Shown here: one piece after another, positions 7,780 through 16,132 of the stretch | How the letters are laid out: every line of letters starts with the position of its first letter | How positions within the stretch are numbered: position 1 is the stretch's first letter | Assembly (NCBI RefSeq): GCF_010894405.1 | Contig: NZ_JAAIYA010000010.1 | Location: forward strand, 124,001 to 188,000 | Direction of reading: 5' to 3' | Length of the DNA: 64,000 nucleotides | From: Pyxidicoccus caerfyrddinensis | GTDB lineage: Bacteria > Myxococcota > Myxococcia > Myxococcales > Myxococcaceae | The notes under the pieces: generated by a model | What the model was told of the DNA's origin: nothing | The model's database searches: none | The model's input: the letters and a program-made list of their open reading frames with translations, nothing else | Program-made: the position numbers and the translations under genes

Positions 7780-9309
7780 ATGTCCCAAGACTCGAAGCTG
7801 CTGGAGAAGATCGCGCAGGTGGAGAAGGGTGGCGCGCAGAAGTACCACGCGAAGAACACGGAGGCGGGCAAGCTGTTCGCCCGTGAGCGCATCCGCCTGC
7901 TGGTGGATGAGGGCTCCTTCGTGGAGGACGCGAAGCTCGCCAACAACCTGGACCCCGAGCTGCCCTCGGACGGCGTCGTCATTGGCCTGGGCAAGGTCGC
8001 CGGTCGCACCGTGGCCATCATGGCCAACGACTCCACGGTGAAGGCTGGAAGCTGGGGCGCCCGCACGGTGGAGAAGATCCTCCGCATCCAGGAGACCGCC
8101 CGCTCGCTCCGCTGCCCGCTCTTCTACCTCGTGGACTCCGCGGGTGCGCGCATCACCGACCAGGTGGAGATGTTCCCCGGCCGCCGTGGCGCCGGCCGCA
8201 TCTTCTACAACGAAGTGCACATGTCCGGCTTCGTGCCGCAGGTGTGCCTGCTCTTCGGGCCCTCCGCCGCCGGCGGCGCGTACATCCCCGCCTTCTGCGA
8301 CCTGGTCATCATGGTGGACGGCAACGCCTCCATGTACCTGGGCAGCCCCCGCATGGCGGAGATGGTGATTGGCGAGAAGGTGACGCTCGAGGAGATGGGC
8401 GGCGCGAAGATGCACTGCTCCATCTCCGGCGTCGGCGACGTGCTGGTGAAGACGGAGCAGGAGGCCATCGCCGCGGCGAAGAAGTACATCGGCTTCTTCC
8501 CGGAGAACTTCGGCCAGCGCGCGCCCGAGGCCCCCGCGATTGCGCCCAAGGCCAGCGGCAAGCGCGTGGATGAAATCGTCCCCGCCGACCAGAACAAGCC
8601 CTTCGACATGCATGCGCTCATCAAGGAGCTCATCGACGAGGACAGCTGGTTCGAGGTGAAGAAGCTCTTCGCGCAGGAGCTCATCACCGGCCTCGCCCGC
8701 ATCGACGGCATGCCCGTGGGCATCGTCGCCAACCAGCCCAAGTACAAGGGCGGCGTGCTGTTCGTGGACAGCGCGGACAAGGCGGCGCGCTTCATCTGGC
8801 TGTGTGATGCATTCAACATCCCGCTGCTCTACCTGGCGGACGTGCCCGGCTTCATGATCGGCACCAAGGTGGAGCGGGCCGGCATCATCCGCGCCGGCGC
8901 GAAGATGATCTCCGCTGTGTCCGAGGCCAGCGTCCCGAAGATCTGCGTGGTGGTCCGCAAGGCCTACGGCGCCGGCCTCTACGCCATGAGCGGCCCCGGC
9001 TTCGCGCCGGACGCCACCCTGGCGCTGCCCGGGGCGATGATCGCCGTCATGGGCCCGGAGGCGGCGGTGAACGCCGTCTACTACAACAAGATTCAAGAGC
9101 TGCCCGAGGCCGACCGGCAGGCCTACGTCCAGAAGCTGCGCGACGAGTACAAGGCCGACGTGGACATCTACAAGCTGGCCAGCGAGCTCATCATCGACGA
9201 CATCATCCCCGGTGACAGCCTGCGTCAGGAGCTGACCCAGCGTTATCGGCTGTACTCCCAGCGCCACCAGCCCCGTGCCGAGAAGAAGCACGGTGTCTAT
9301 CCCGTCTGA
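7780..9309 (+). CDS. Acyl-CoA carboxylase, carboxyltransferase (beta) subunit
   Basis: A 509-residue protein with the two crotonase-like halves of biotin-dependent carboxyltransferases. The first half has the acyl-CoA-binding glycine motif GPSAAGGAYIPAFCD and the second has RAGIIRAGAKMI and YGAGLYAMSGPGF. It would transfer carboxyl from carboxybiotin to an acyl-CoA. The position after liuC and HMG-CoA lyase suggests 3-methylcrotonyl-CoA, but the motifs do not settle this against propionyl- or glutaconyl-type substrates. The biotin carboxylase/BCCP partner is not in the window. The start ATG at 7780 gives the conserved MSQDSKLLEKI beginning; the upstream open frame has no homology. Confidence 0.9.
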   Translation: MSQDSKLLEKIAQVEKGGAQKYHAKNTEAGKLFARERIRLLVDEGSFVEDAKLANNLDPELPSDGVVIGLGKVAGRTVAIMANDSTVKAGSWGARTVEKILRIQETARSLRCPLFYLVDSAGARITDQVEMFPGRRGAGRIFYNEVHMSGFVPQVCLLFGPSAAGGAYIPAFCDLVIMVDGNASMYLGSPRMAEMVIGEKVTLEEMGGAKMHCSISGVGDVLVKTEQEAIAAAKKYIGFFPENFGQRAPEAPAIAPKASGKRVDEIVPADQNKPFDMHALIKELIDEDSWFEVKKLFAQELITGLARIDGMPVGIVANQPKYKGGVLFVDSADKAARFIWLCDAFNIPLLYLADVPGFMIGTKVERAGIIRAGAKMISAVSEASVPKICVVVRKAYGAGLYAMSGPGFAPDATLALPGAMIAVMGPEAAVNAVYYNKIQELPEADRQAYVQKLRDEYKADVDIYKLASELIIDDIIPGDSLRQELTQRYRLYSQRHQPRAEKKHGVYPV

Positions 9310-9380
9310 GTAGAAAACCTGCTCCCTTCGCAAGCCCCCGGCCTGCGCTGGGGCGCTCTGCTATAGATCCTGCCGACACC

Positions 9381-10526
9381 ATGGATTTCGAACTTCCTGA
9401 AAGCCACCGCGCTCTCCAATCCTCCCTCCGGGACTTCTGCGAACGTCGGGTGAAGCCGTACGCCCGCGACTGGGACAGGGACGAGAAGTTCCCGATGGAG
9501 GTCGTCCGGGAGCTGGGCCAGCTGGGCGTGATGGGCATGCTGGTCGCCGAGGAGTACGGCGGGGCGGCCATGGACTCTCTCGCCGTGGCGGTCGCCGTGG
9601 AGGAGATCGCCCGCTACGACGGCTCGCTCGCGCTGACCGTGGCCAGCCACAACGGCCTGGGCACCAGCCACCTGCGCGTCTTCGGCAGCGAGGCCCTGAA
9701 GAAGAAGTTCCTGCCCAAGCTCGCCACCGGTGAGTACCTGGGCGCGTGGGGCCTGACGGAGCCTGGCTCGGGCTCGGACGCCTCCGGCATGAAGACGACC
9801 GCGGTGCGCCAGGGCAAGAACTGGGTGCTCAACGGCACCAAGATGTTCATCACCCAGGGCACTGTCGGCGACGTCTTCGTGGTGCTGGCGGTGACGTCCC
9901 CGGACAAGAAGCAGAAGGGCGTCACGGCCTTCCTGCTGGAGAAGGGGATGCCGGGGTTCAGCCAGCGCGCCATCCACGGCAAGCTGGGCATGCGCTCGTC
10001 GGACACGGCGGAGCTGGTGATGGAGAACGTGGAGGTCCCCGACTCGGCCCGCGTGGGCGAGGTCGACCACGGCTTCATCGACACGATGAAGATCCTCGAC
10101 AAGGGCCGCATCACCATCGGCGCGCTGGCGGTGGGCCTGGGGCGGGGCGCCCTGGAGGAGTCCATCCGCTACTCGCGCGAGCGCACCGCGTTCGGCCAGC
10201 CCATCAGCGAGTTCCAGGGCCTGCGCTGGATGATGGCGGACATGAAGACGGAGATGGACGCGGCGCGCCTCCTGGTGCACCGCGCGGCCCGCCTGGCGGA
10301 CGAGGGCAAGCCGTACTCGAAGGAGGCCTCCATGGGGAAGCTCTTCGCCTCCGAGGCGGCCATGCGCGCCTGCAACAAGGCGGTGCAGATCCACGGTGGC
10401 TACGGCTACACCCGCGAGTTCCCCGTCGAGCGCTATCTCCGCGACGCCAAGCTGTGTGAAATCGGCGAAGGCACGAGCGAGATCCAGCGCACCATCATCG
10501 CCCGCGAGATCTTCAAAGGGGCGTGA
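9381..10526 (+). CDS. Acyl-CoA dehydrogenase (short-chain type catalytic base)
   Basis: A 381-residue flavoprotein of the acyl-CoA dehydrogenase family, with the FAD/substrate signatures GAWGLTEPGSGSDASGMKT and GGYGYTREFPVERYLRDAK. The catalytic glutamate is in IGEGTSEIQR at residue 363, the position used by short- and medium-chain enzymes. The alternative base position used by isovaleryl-CoA dehydrogenases falls in ILDKGRI, where residue 242 is glycine. So despite the leucine-pathway neighbourhood, a butyryl-type or broader specificity is more likely than isovaleryl-CoA. A TATAGA box lies 14 bases before the start but no good -35 is seen. Its stop codon overlaps the next gene (TGATG). Confidence 0.92.
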   Translation: MDFELPESHRALQSSLRDFCERRVKPYARDWDRDEKFPMEVVRELGQLGVMGMLVAEEYGGAAMDSLAVAVAVEEIARYDGSLALTVASHNGLGTSHLRVFGSEALKKKFLPKLATGEYLGAWGLTEPGSGSDASGMKTTAVRQGKNWVLNGTKMFITQGTVGDVFVVLAVTSPDKKQKGVTAFLLEKGMPGFSQRAIHGKLGMRSSDTAELVMENVEVPDSARVGEVDHGFIDTMKILDKGRITIGALAVGLGRGALEESIRYSRERTAFGQPISEFQGLRWMMADMKTEMDAARLLVHRAARLADEGKPYSKEASMGKLFASEAAMRACNKAVQIHGGYGYTREFPVERYLRDAKLCEIGEGTSEIQRTIIAREIFKGA

Positions 10527-11389
10527 TGGACACCGCTCGACTGGAGGGACTCGGGCTGCAGGTGCGGGAGGACGCGGCCGGCACCGAGGCGGTGCTGGAC
10601 CTGGAGTCCTCCCCGCTGGTGAATCCCGTCACCCGGGCTTTCATCCCCGAGGTGACCTTCCAGGTGATGGGGGACCGGCTCATCCCCATTGCCCCGGCGG
10701 CGGTGGTGGGGCTCGCCCCCATCCTGGTGGGAGCGCTCAGCGACGTCTCGGACATCGAGGCGCTGCTGTCGGACGCGTTCAACGAGCACATCTTCCACGT
10801 GCAGCGGCGCTCGGCGGAGCTCCAGGTGCTGGGGCTCGCCCCGCGCGTGGACCCGGAGACGCTGGAGCTGTCCACCGAGGTGGTGGACGGCGACCTGGCC
10901 GTCATGCTGGTGGCGGACCGGCTGGGCAACTTCCGGGTGGCCCGGGTGGTGCGCGCCGGTGAAGAGCTGCGCACCGCGAGCGGCCACACGCTGGAGCTGT
11001 CGGAGTTCCGCGAGCGGGTCGCGCTGACGGGCTACCTCTCCGCGCTGTTCGGCGAGCCGGCGTCCCGGCCCCAGCCCGTGCCGGTAGGTGCCGGGCTGGT
11101 GCGCTTCGCGGACATCGTGGAGAAGTTCGGTGCGGAGGCGCTGGTGCCCCCGAGGAGCAGCCTGGAGCTGCTGGCACAGCTCGAGGTCAATGGCCGTCCC
11201 TACCGCTTCGCCGCCGCGAGGGTGGCGGGGCGCACGTTCCGGGGGCTGCTGGCGGGGGCCCAGGGCAAGGTGTGGGCGGGGCGGTTCGAGCTGGATGAAT
11301 TTCCCGGCATCGTCCAGATGGTGGCGGACCTGCTGAAGGTCTCTCCCGAGGCCGTGAGACTGGTGGGGCCGGACGCGCCACAGGAGTGA
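10526..11389 (+). CDS. Unknown conserved-type protein
   Basis: A 287-residue protein that I do not recognise. It begins MDTARLEGLGLQV, has no signal peptide, and contains a short hydrophobic stretch (LIPIAPAAVVGLAPILVGAL) at about residues 51-70. The remainder looks alternating strand/helix (VVDGDLAVMLVADRLGNF, VNGRPYRFAAARV). The ATG overlaps the stop codon of the acyl-CoA dehydrogenase gene, implying coupled translation, and rnc starts seven bases after its stop. An alternative GTG start lies one codon upstream. The tight packing suggests it is expressed with either neighbour; nothing indicates its function. Confidence 0.7.
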   Translation: MDTARLEGLGLQVREDAAGTEAVLDLESSPLVNPVTRAFIPEVTFQVMGDRLIPIAPAAVVGLAPILVGALSDVSDIEALLSDAFNEHIFHVQRRSAELQVLGLAPRVDPETLELSTEVVDGDLAVMLVADRLGNFRVARVVRAGEELRTASGHTLELSEFRERVALTGYLSALFGEPASRPQPVPVGAGLVRFADIVEKFGAEALVPPRSSLELLAQLEVNGRPYRFAAARVAGRTFRGLLAGAQGKVWAGRFELDEFPGIVQMVADLLKVSPEAVRLVGPDAPQE

Positions 11390-11395
11390 ACGACG

Positions 11396-12199
11396 TTGAG
11401 TGGTTCCGAGAAACCCGGCCTCGCCGAGCGCGTGCAGCTGCTCGAGTCCCGCCTGGGAGTGTCCATCTCCCGGCAGGACCTGGCGATTGAAGCGCTGACC
11501 CACAAGACGTACGTCAACGAGAACCCGGACCTGCGCCTGAAGGACAACCAGCGCCTGGAGTTCTTCGGCGACGCGGTGGTGAACCTCGCCGTCGCGGACC
11601 GGCTGTGGCGGCGCTACCCGGACGTGCCGGAGGGCTTCCTCACCAAGGTCCGCGCCCGCCTCGTGCACGAGGAGGGGCTGGCCCTGGTGGCGCGGCGGAT
11701 TCCCCTGGGAGACCTGCTGCTGCTGGGCCGGGGTGAGGACAAGTACAAGGGCCGCGAGAAGAACTCGCTCCTGGCGGACGCCATGGAGGCCGTCTTCGGC
11801 GCCGTGTACCTGAGCTCGGGCATGGAGCCGGTGCTCCAACTGGTGGACCGCTTCTTCGCGGAGCTCATCGACGAGGCCGCCGGCAGCCTGGACAAGGACT
11901 ACAAGACGGCGCTGGGCCAGGTCATCCACGAGCGGCTGAAGATGCCCCCGCGGTATCGGGTGGTGTCGGAGTCCGGCCCGGAACACTCGAAGATCTTCGA
12001 GGTGGAGGTCCTCATCGGCGACGAGCCCTTCGCGCGCGCCTCGGGGCGGAGCAAGAAGGAAGCGGAGCAGGCGGCGGCCCGGGTGACGCTGGACATGCTC
12101 CCCCAGCGGCTGCCGGCCCCCGGCGAGCCCCGAGCCCGGGAGGAGGAGCCCTCGGCCCCCGCGCCCGTCGAAACGTCAGGGGGCGACACCCCGGCGTGA
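11396..12199 (+). CDS. rnc: Ribonuclease III
   Basis: A 267-residue protein with the RNase III signature NQRLEFFGDAV (about residues 44-54) and the second catalytic segment DAMEAVFGAVYL (about 122-133), so the acidic catalytic residues are present. A double-stranded-RNA-binding domain follows (about 160-230, ending SGRSKKEAEQAAARVTL). It also has a nonconserved Pro/Glu-rich tail of about 35 residues. It cleaves dsRNA in rRNA maturation. The start is a TTG at 11396 behind CAGGAG. The order rnc-(cyclophilins)-era is a variation on the widespread rnc-era linkage. Confidence 0.96.
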   Translation: MSGSEKPGLAERVQLLESRLGVSISRQDLAIEALTHKTYVNENPDLRLKDNQRLEFFGDAVVNLAVADRLWRRYPDVPEGFLTKVRARLVHEEGLALVARRIPLGDLLLLGRGEDKYKGREKNSLLADAMEAVFGAVYLSSGMEPVLQLVDRFFAELIDEAAGSLDKDYKTALGQVIHERLKMPPRYRVVSESGPEHSKIFEVEVLIGDEPFARASGRSKKEAEQAAARVTLDMLPQRLPAPGEPRAREEEPSAPAPVETSGGDTPA

Positions 12200-12242
12200 A
12201 ACCGCTTGGACGGGGGAGGGGTGGCGCATAAGGTGCCGCCGA

Positions 12243-12956
12243 ATGCGACCCTCCCCCCTCCGAATGACGCTCGCGCTGGTGGCCTGCCTGCTGGCGGGTA
12301 CCGCCTCGGCCGCCGCTGCCGCCTCCGGCAAGTGGACGAAGAAGGTCGAGTCCGGCAAGGACCTCTACGCCACGCTGAAGACGAGCCAGGGCGACATCGT
12401 CGTCCGCCTCTTCTCCAAGGACGCCCCCAAGACGGTGGCCAACTTCGTGGGCCTGGCCTCCGGCGAGAAGGAGTGGCGGGACCCCAGGTCGGGGGAGAAG
12501 TCGAAGAAGCCGCTGTACGACGGCACGGTGTTCCACCGCGTCATCCCCGACTTCATGATTCAGGGCGGAGACCCCTCGGGCACCGGCATGGGCGACCCGG
12601 GCTACCGCTTCGAGGACGAGTTCCAGAGCGGCCGCACCTTCGACAAGGTCGGCCTGCTGGCCATGGCCAACGCGGGGCCGAACAGCAACGGCAGCCAGTT
12701 CTTCATCACCACCAGCATGCCCACGTACCTGAACAACAAGCACACCATCTTCGGCGAGGTGGTGAGCGGCTACGACGTGGTGACGAAGATTGGCGGCGTG
12801 CCGCGCGACAACCGGGACAAGCCCCAGACGCCGGTGGTCATCAACCGGGTGGTGCTGAGCGACAAGGCGCCCCCGGGCGTGAAGGCCCCGGCACCGGCGC
12901 CGAAGAAGGCTCCGGAGAAGGCTCCGGGCGCGACGCCGGCTTCGCCGAAGCAGTGA
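12243..12956 (+). CDS. Exported cyclophilin-type peptidyl-prolyl isomerase
   Basis: A 237-residue protein with a signal peptide (MRPSPLRMTLALVACLLAGTASA, cleavage expected near 22-25). A cyclophilin domain follows with the family motifs YDGTVFHRVIPDFMIQGGDP and GSQFFIT, including the catalytic arginine in FHRV. It should fold proline-containing proteins in the periplasm. The C-terminus is a Pro/Lys/Ala tail (about 25 residues). The start codon lies about 10 bases after a CATAAG box (12227-12232), so the leader would be very short if that box is used. A paralogue without a signal peptide follows 75 bases later. Confidence 0.93.
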   Translation: MRPSPLRMTLALVACLLAGTASAAAAASGKWTKKVESGKDLYATLKTSQGDIVVRLFSKDAPKTVANFVGLASGEKEWRDPRSGEKSKKPLYDGTVFHRVIPDFMIQGGDPSGTGMGDPGYRFEDEFQSGRTFDKVGLLAMANAGPNSNGSQFFITTSMPTYLNNKHTIFGEVVSGYDVVTKIGGVPRDNRDKPQTPVVINRVVLSDKAPPGVKAPAPAPKKAPEKAPGATPASPKQ

Positions 12957-12988
12957 CACCGCGGCACGCGGGACAGTGGACCTGACAC

Positions 12989-13012
12989 GGGCCCGTCCAT
13001 CCGGCCGGGCCC
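12989..13012. repeat. Inverted repeat between the two cyclophilin genes
   Basis: GGGCCCG (12989-12995) and CGGGCCC (13006-13012) form a 7-bp stem with a 10-base loop in the 75-base gap. It may be a weak terminator or an mRNA processing/stability hairpin between the paralogues. Confidence 0.35.
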
Positions 13013-13031
13013 CAGCAGACGGGAGGGCAGC

Positions 13032-13583
13032 ATGGGAATGATGGACGAGGCCCAGGCGGGCAAGGACCTGTACGCCACCTTCGACACCACGCAGGGCAAG
13101 ATTGTCGCGCGCCTGTTCGCGAAGGACGCGCCGAAGACGGTGGCGAGCTTCGTGGGCCTGGCGACGGGCGAGCTCGAGTTCCAGGACCCGCAGTCGGGTG
13201 AGAAGACGAAGAAGCCGTACTACGACGGCATCGTCTTCCACCGCGTGATTCCGGGCTTCATGATTCAGGGTGGAGACCCGACGGGCACCGGCCGCGGTGG
13301 CCCGGGCTTCAACGTCCCGGACGAGTACCAGAGCGGCCGGACCTTCGACAAAGTGGGCCTGCTGGCCACGGCCAACATCGGCCGTCCCAACACCAACGGC
13401 AGCCAGTTCTTCATCACCACGTCCAAGCCGACGTACCTCAACAACAAGCACACCATCTTCGGTGAAGTGCTGAGCGGCTACGACGTGGTGGAGAAGATCG
13501 CCGGCGTGCCGCGCGACGGGAGCGACCGCCCCCGGACGGATGTGCGCATCACCAAGCTGACCATCTCGACGACCCAGCCGTAG
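13032..13583 (+). CDS. Cytoplasmic cyclophilin-type peptidyl-prolyl isomerase
   Basis: A 183-residue cyclophilin, starting MGMMDEAQAGKDLYATFDTT, with FHRVIPGFMIQGGDP, GSQFFITTSKPTYLNNKHT and the usual cyclophilin C-terminus. There is no signal peptide, so it is expected to act in the cytoplasm. GGGAGGG at 13020-13026 supports the start. It is strongly similar along its length to the exported protein encoded just upstream (for example YLNNKHTIFGEV and SGYDVV are shared), so the pair arose by tandem duplication with gain or loss of the export signal. Confidence 0.93.
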   Translation: MGMMDEAQAGKDLYATFDTTQGKIVARLFAKDAPKTVASFVGLATGELEFQDPQSGEKTKKPYYDGIVFHRVIPGFMIQGGDPTGTGRGGPGFNVPDEYQSGRTFDKVGLLATANIGRPNTNGSQFFITTSKPTYLNNKHTIFGEVLSGYDVVEKIAGVPRDGSDRPRTDVRITKLTISTTQP

Positions 13584-13594
13584 GCCGCCCGCCT

Positions 13595-13626
13595 GCCGCC
13601 CGTCCGAGCCTGAATGGCCGGGCGGC
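13595..13626 (+). terminator. Putative hairpin terminator after the cyclophilin pair
   Basis: GCCGCCCG (13595-13602) pairs with CGGGCGGC (13619-13626), giving an 8-bp GC stem with a 16-base loop, starting 12 bases after the stop codon. There is no T-run. Confidence 0.4.
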
Positions 13627-13703
13627 GGGGCTGTTATAGGGCGCTGTCAGACGTTCCCCCTTCGGGGCTCCCTTTCAGGGACTCCCAGATCACCTCCGAA
13701 GCA

Positions 13704-14648
13704 ATGGCCTCCCCCAAGACACATCGCAGCGGCTTCGCCGCGCTTATCGGGCGCCCCAATGTGGGTAAGAGCACGCTGCTCAATGCGCTGACCGGCGAGA
13801 AGATCGCCATCGTCTCGCCCAAGCCTCAAACGACTCGCAACCGCATCCTCGGCGTGGTGACGCGCCCGGAGGGGCAGGTGGCGTTCCTCGACACGCCCGG
13901 CATCCACCAGGCCAAGGGTGAGCTCAACCGGTACATGGTGGAAGTCGCCCTCAGTGCGGCCGAGGAGGTGGACCTGGTCCTCTTCCTCATCGAGCCGCCC
14001 GCGGGCGAGAAGCTCGAGGTGAGCCCGGGCAACCGCACCATCCTCGAGCGGCTGCAGAAGGTGGGCAAGCCCACCTTCCTCGTCATCAACAAGATCGACG
14101 CCATCCCCAAGGCGATGCTGCTGCCGCTCATCGAGCTGTACCGCAACGAATTCCCCTTCGCGGAGGTGGTGCCCATCTCCGCGCGGGAGAAGGACGGCGT
14201 GGAGCGCCTCTTCGACGCGGTGCTGGGCCACATGCCGGAAGGGGAGAATGTCTTCGACGACGACATGCTCACCGACCAGCAGGAGCGCGTGCTGGTGGCC
14301 GAGTACATCCGCGAGCAGGTGCTGCGCCACTGCCGCCAGGAAATCCCCTATTCCACCGCGGTGCTGGTGGACATCTTCGACGAGTCCGAGCGGGAGCCCC
14401 GGCCGGGCACTCCGCCGAACCAGCTGGGCGGGCTCATCCGCATCGCGGCCTCCATCTACGTGGAGCGCGACAGCCAGAAGGCCATCATCATTGGCAAGCA
14501 GGGGCAGATGCTGAAGACCATTGGCACGGACGCCCGCAAGTCCGTGCAACGCCTGCTGGGCGCGCACGTGTACCTGGACCTCCGGGTACGCGTGGAGCCG
14601 CGCTGGAGCGAGCGCCCCGAAGGCCTCAAGAAGCTGGGATACGACTGA
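13704..14648 (+). CDS. era: GTPase Era, 30S ribosome maturation factor
   Basis: A 314-residue protein: P-loop GRPNVGKSTL, switch region KPQTTRN, DTPG, and NKID for guanine recognition. A C-terminal KH domain carries KAIIIGKQGQMLKTIG. This is the complete Era architecture. It binds the 3' end of 16S rRNA during 30S assembly. The ATG at 13704 is chosen because the GTPase domain begins immediately after it; an upstream extension of the frame is not conserved. It is followed by a second GTPase gene after one base, so era and der are cotranscribed and probably coupled. Confidence 0.97.
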   Translation: MASPKTHRSGFAALIGRPNVGKSTLLNALTGEKIAIVSPKPQTTRNRILGVVTRPEGQVAFLDTPGIHQAKGELNRYMVEVALSAAEEVDLVLFLIEPPAGEKLEVSPGNRTILERLQKVGKPTFLVINKIDAIPKAMLLPLIELYRNEFPFAEVVPISAREKDGVERLFDAVLGHMPEGENVFDDDMLTDQQERVLVAEYIREQVLRHCRQEIPYSTAVLVDIFDESEREPRPGTPPNQLGGLIRIAASIYVERDSQKAIIIGKQGQMLKTIGTDARKSVQRLLGAHVYLDLRVRVEPRWSERPEGLKKLGYD

Positions 14649-14649
14649 G

Positions 14650-16029
14650 ATGAAGCCCCTGGTTGCAATTGTCGGACGCCCCAACGTGGGCAAGAGCACG
14701 CTGTTCAACCGCCTCGTCGGCAAGCGCCTCGCGCTGGTCGAGGACATGCCCGGCGTCACGCGGGATCGCCACTACCACGACGCGGAGTGGGAGGGCCGCA
14801 CCTTCACCTTCATCGACACGGGCGGCTTCGTCCCCGGCGACAAGGACTCGCTGCTCCAGCAGGTGCGAGAGCAGGCCCAGCTCGCGGTGGAGGAGTGCAA
14901 CGTCATCATCTTCGTCGTCGACGCGCGTGAGGGAATCACGCCCGCGGACGACGCGGTGGCGAAGTACCTGCGCAAGAGCGGCAAGCCGGTGGTGGTGGCC
15001 GCCAACAAGCTGGACAACACCACCGGGCAGATGCAGGCGCTGGCCGCCGAGTTCTACAAGCTGGGCCTGGGCGAGGTGCAGGCCATGTCCGCCGAGCACG
15101 GCCTGGGCGTGCAGGGCCTCTTCGACGAGGTGGTGGCGAAGCTGCCCCCCAAGGAAGAGGACGAGGACGCCGAGGCCCCGCCGGACGACGGCATCATCCG
15201 CGTGTCCATCATTGGCCGGCCCAACGTGGGCAAGAGCACCTTGGTCAACTCCATCCTCAAGCAGAAGCGGGTGGTGGCCAGCGAGATTCCCGGCACGACG
15301 AGAGACCCGGTGGACTCGCCGCTGACCTACAAGGGTGAGCAGCTCATCCTCACGGACACCGCGGGCATCCGGCGCAAGAAGACCATTGCCCACCGCGTGG
15401 AGCAGTTCTCCGTCATCTCCGCGCTGAAGGTGATGGAGCGCAGCGACGTGGCGGTGCTGCTGATGGACGCCATGGAGCCGGCGGTGGACCAGGACGCGAA
15501 GCTGGCGGGCCTGGCCGAGGAGCGCGGCCGCGCGCTCGTCATCGTCGTCAACAAGTGGGACCTGGTGGACGCGGACCAGCGCCGGCAGGAGACCTACCGC
15601 GAGTCGCTCAAGTACGCGCTCAAGTTCGTGGGCTATGCGCCCATCCTCTTCACCTCCGCCCTGACGGGCTCGAAGGTGGAGAAGGTGGTGGACGTGGCGG
15701 TGGAGCTGGCCAAGCAGTTCCGCTTCCGGGCGCCCACCCCCCAGCTCAACCGGCTGCTGGAGCACATGGTGGACAACCACCCGGCGCCCATCGTCCGGGG
15801 CAAGCCCCTGCGCCTGTACTACATCTCCCAGGTGACCACGGCGCCGCCGACCTTCGCGATCACGACGAATCACCCCGAAGGCGTCCCGGACATGTACAAG
15901 CGGTACATCACCAACCAGCTCCGCAAGACGTTCGACCTGCGGGTCCCCATCCGCATCTTCTTCCGGGAGCGCCCCGGGCAGGCCAAGCGGCAGGCCCGCA
16001 AGAAGCCGCACCTCCAGGGGAAGAGCTGA
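14650..16029 (+). CDS. der: GTPase Der (EngA), 50S ribosome assembly factor
   Basis: A 459-residue protein with two tandem GTPase domains. The first has GRPNVGKSTLFN, DTGG and NKLD; the second (from about residue 180) has GRPNVGKSTLVN, DTAG and NKWD. A C-terminal KH-like domain follows, ending in a basic tail (KRQARKKPHLQGKS). The duplicated G-domain arrangement is unique to Der. The ATG at 14650 follows the era stop codon directly. It is needed for 50S subunit biogenesis. The following genes (YfgM-like, bamB) reproduce the der/bamB/yfgM neighbourhood known from other proteobacteria. Confidence 0.97.
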   Translation: MKPLVAIVGRPNVGKSTLFNRLVGKRLALVEDMPGVTRDRHYHDAEWEGRTFTFIDTGGFVPGDKDSLLQQVREQAQLAVEECNVIIFVVDAREGITPADDAVAKYLRKSGKPVVVAANKLDNTTGQMQALAAEFYKLGLGEVQAMSAEHGLGVQGLFDEVVAKLPPKEEDEDAEAPPDDGIIRVSIIGRPNVGKSTLVNSILKQKRVVASEIPGTTRDPVDSPLTYKGEQLILTDTAGIRRKKTIAHRVEQFSVISALKVMERSDVAVLLMDAMEPAVDQDAKLAGLAEERGRALVIVVNKWDLVDADQRRQETYRESLKYALKFVGYAPILFTSALTGSKVEKVVDVAVELAKQFRFRAPTPQLNRLLEHMVDNHPAPIVRGKPLRLYYISQVTTAPPTFAITTNHPEGVPDMYKRYITNQLRKTFDLRVPIRIFFRERPGQAKRQARKKPHLQGKS

Positions 16030-16041
16030 AGCGTCAGTGCG

Positions 16042-16071
16042 TTGACACTCGCGGCGCGCGCTCCGTACAGT
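16042..16071 (+). promoter_or_regulatory. Sigma70-type promoter for the yfgM-bamB-mutT-yprB operon
   Basis: A perfect -35 TTGACA (16042-16047), an 18-base spacer and TACAGT (16066-16071) lie about 60 bases upstream of the GTG start at 16133. AGAGAGG at 16117-16123 serves as the ribosome-binding site. This is one of the best promoter matches in the window. Confidence 0.6.
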
Positions 16072-16132
16072 GCGCCGCTCTTTCACACTCTGCCAGGATA
16101 GAGCAGCGTCGTATCTAGAGAGGTTGCCAGAC

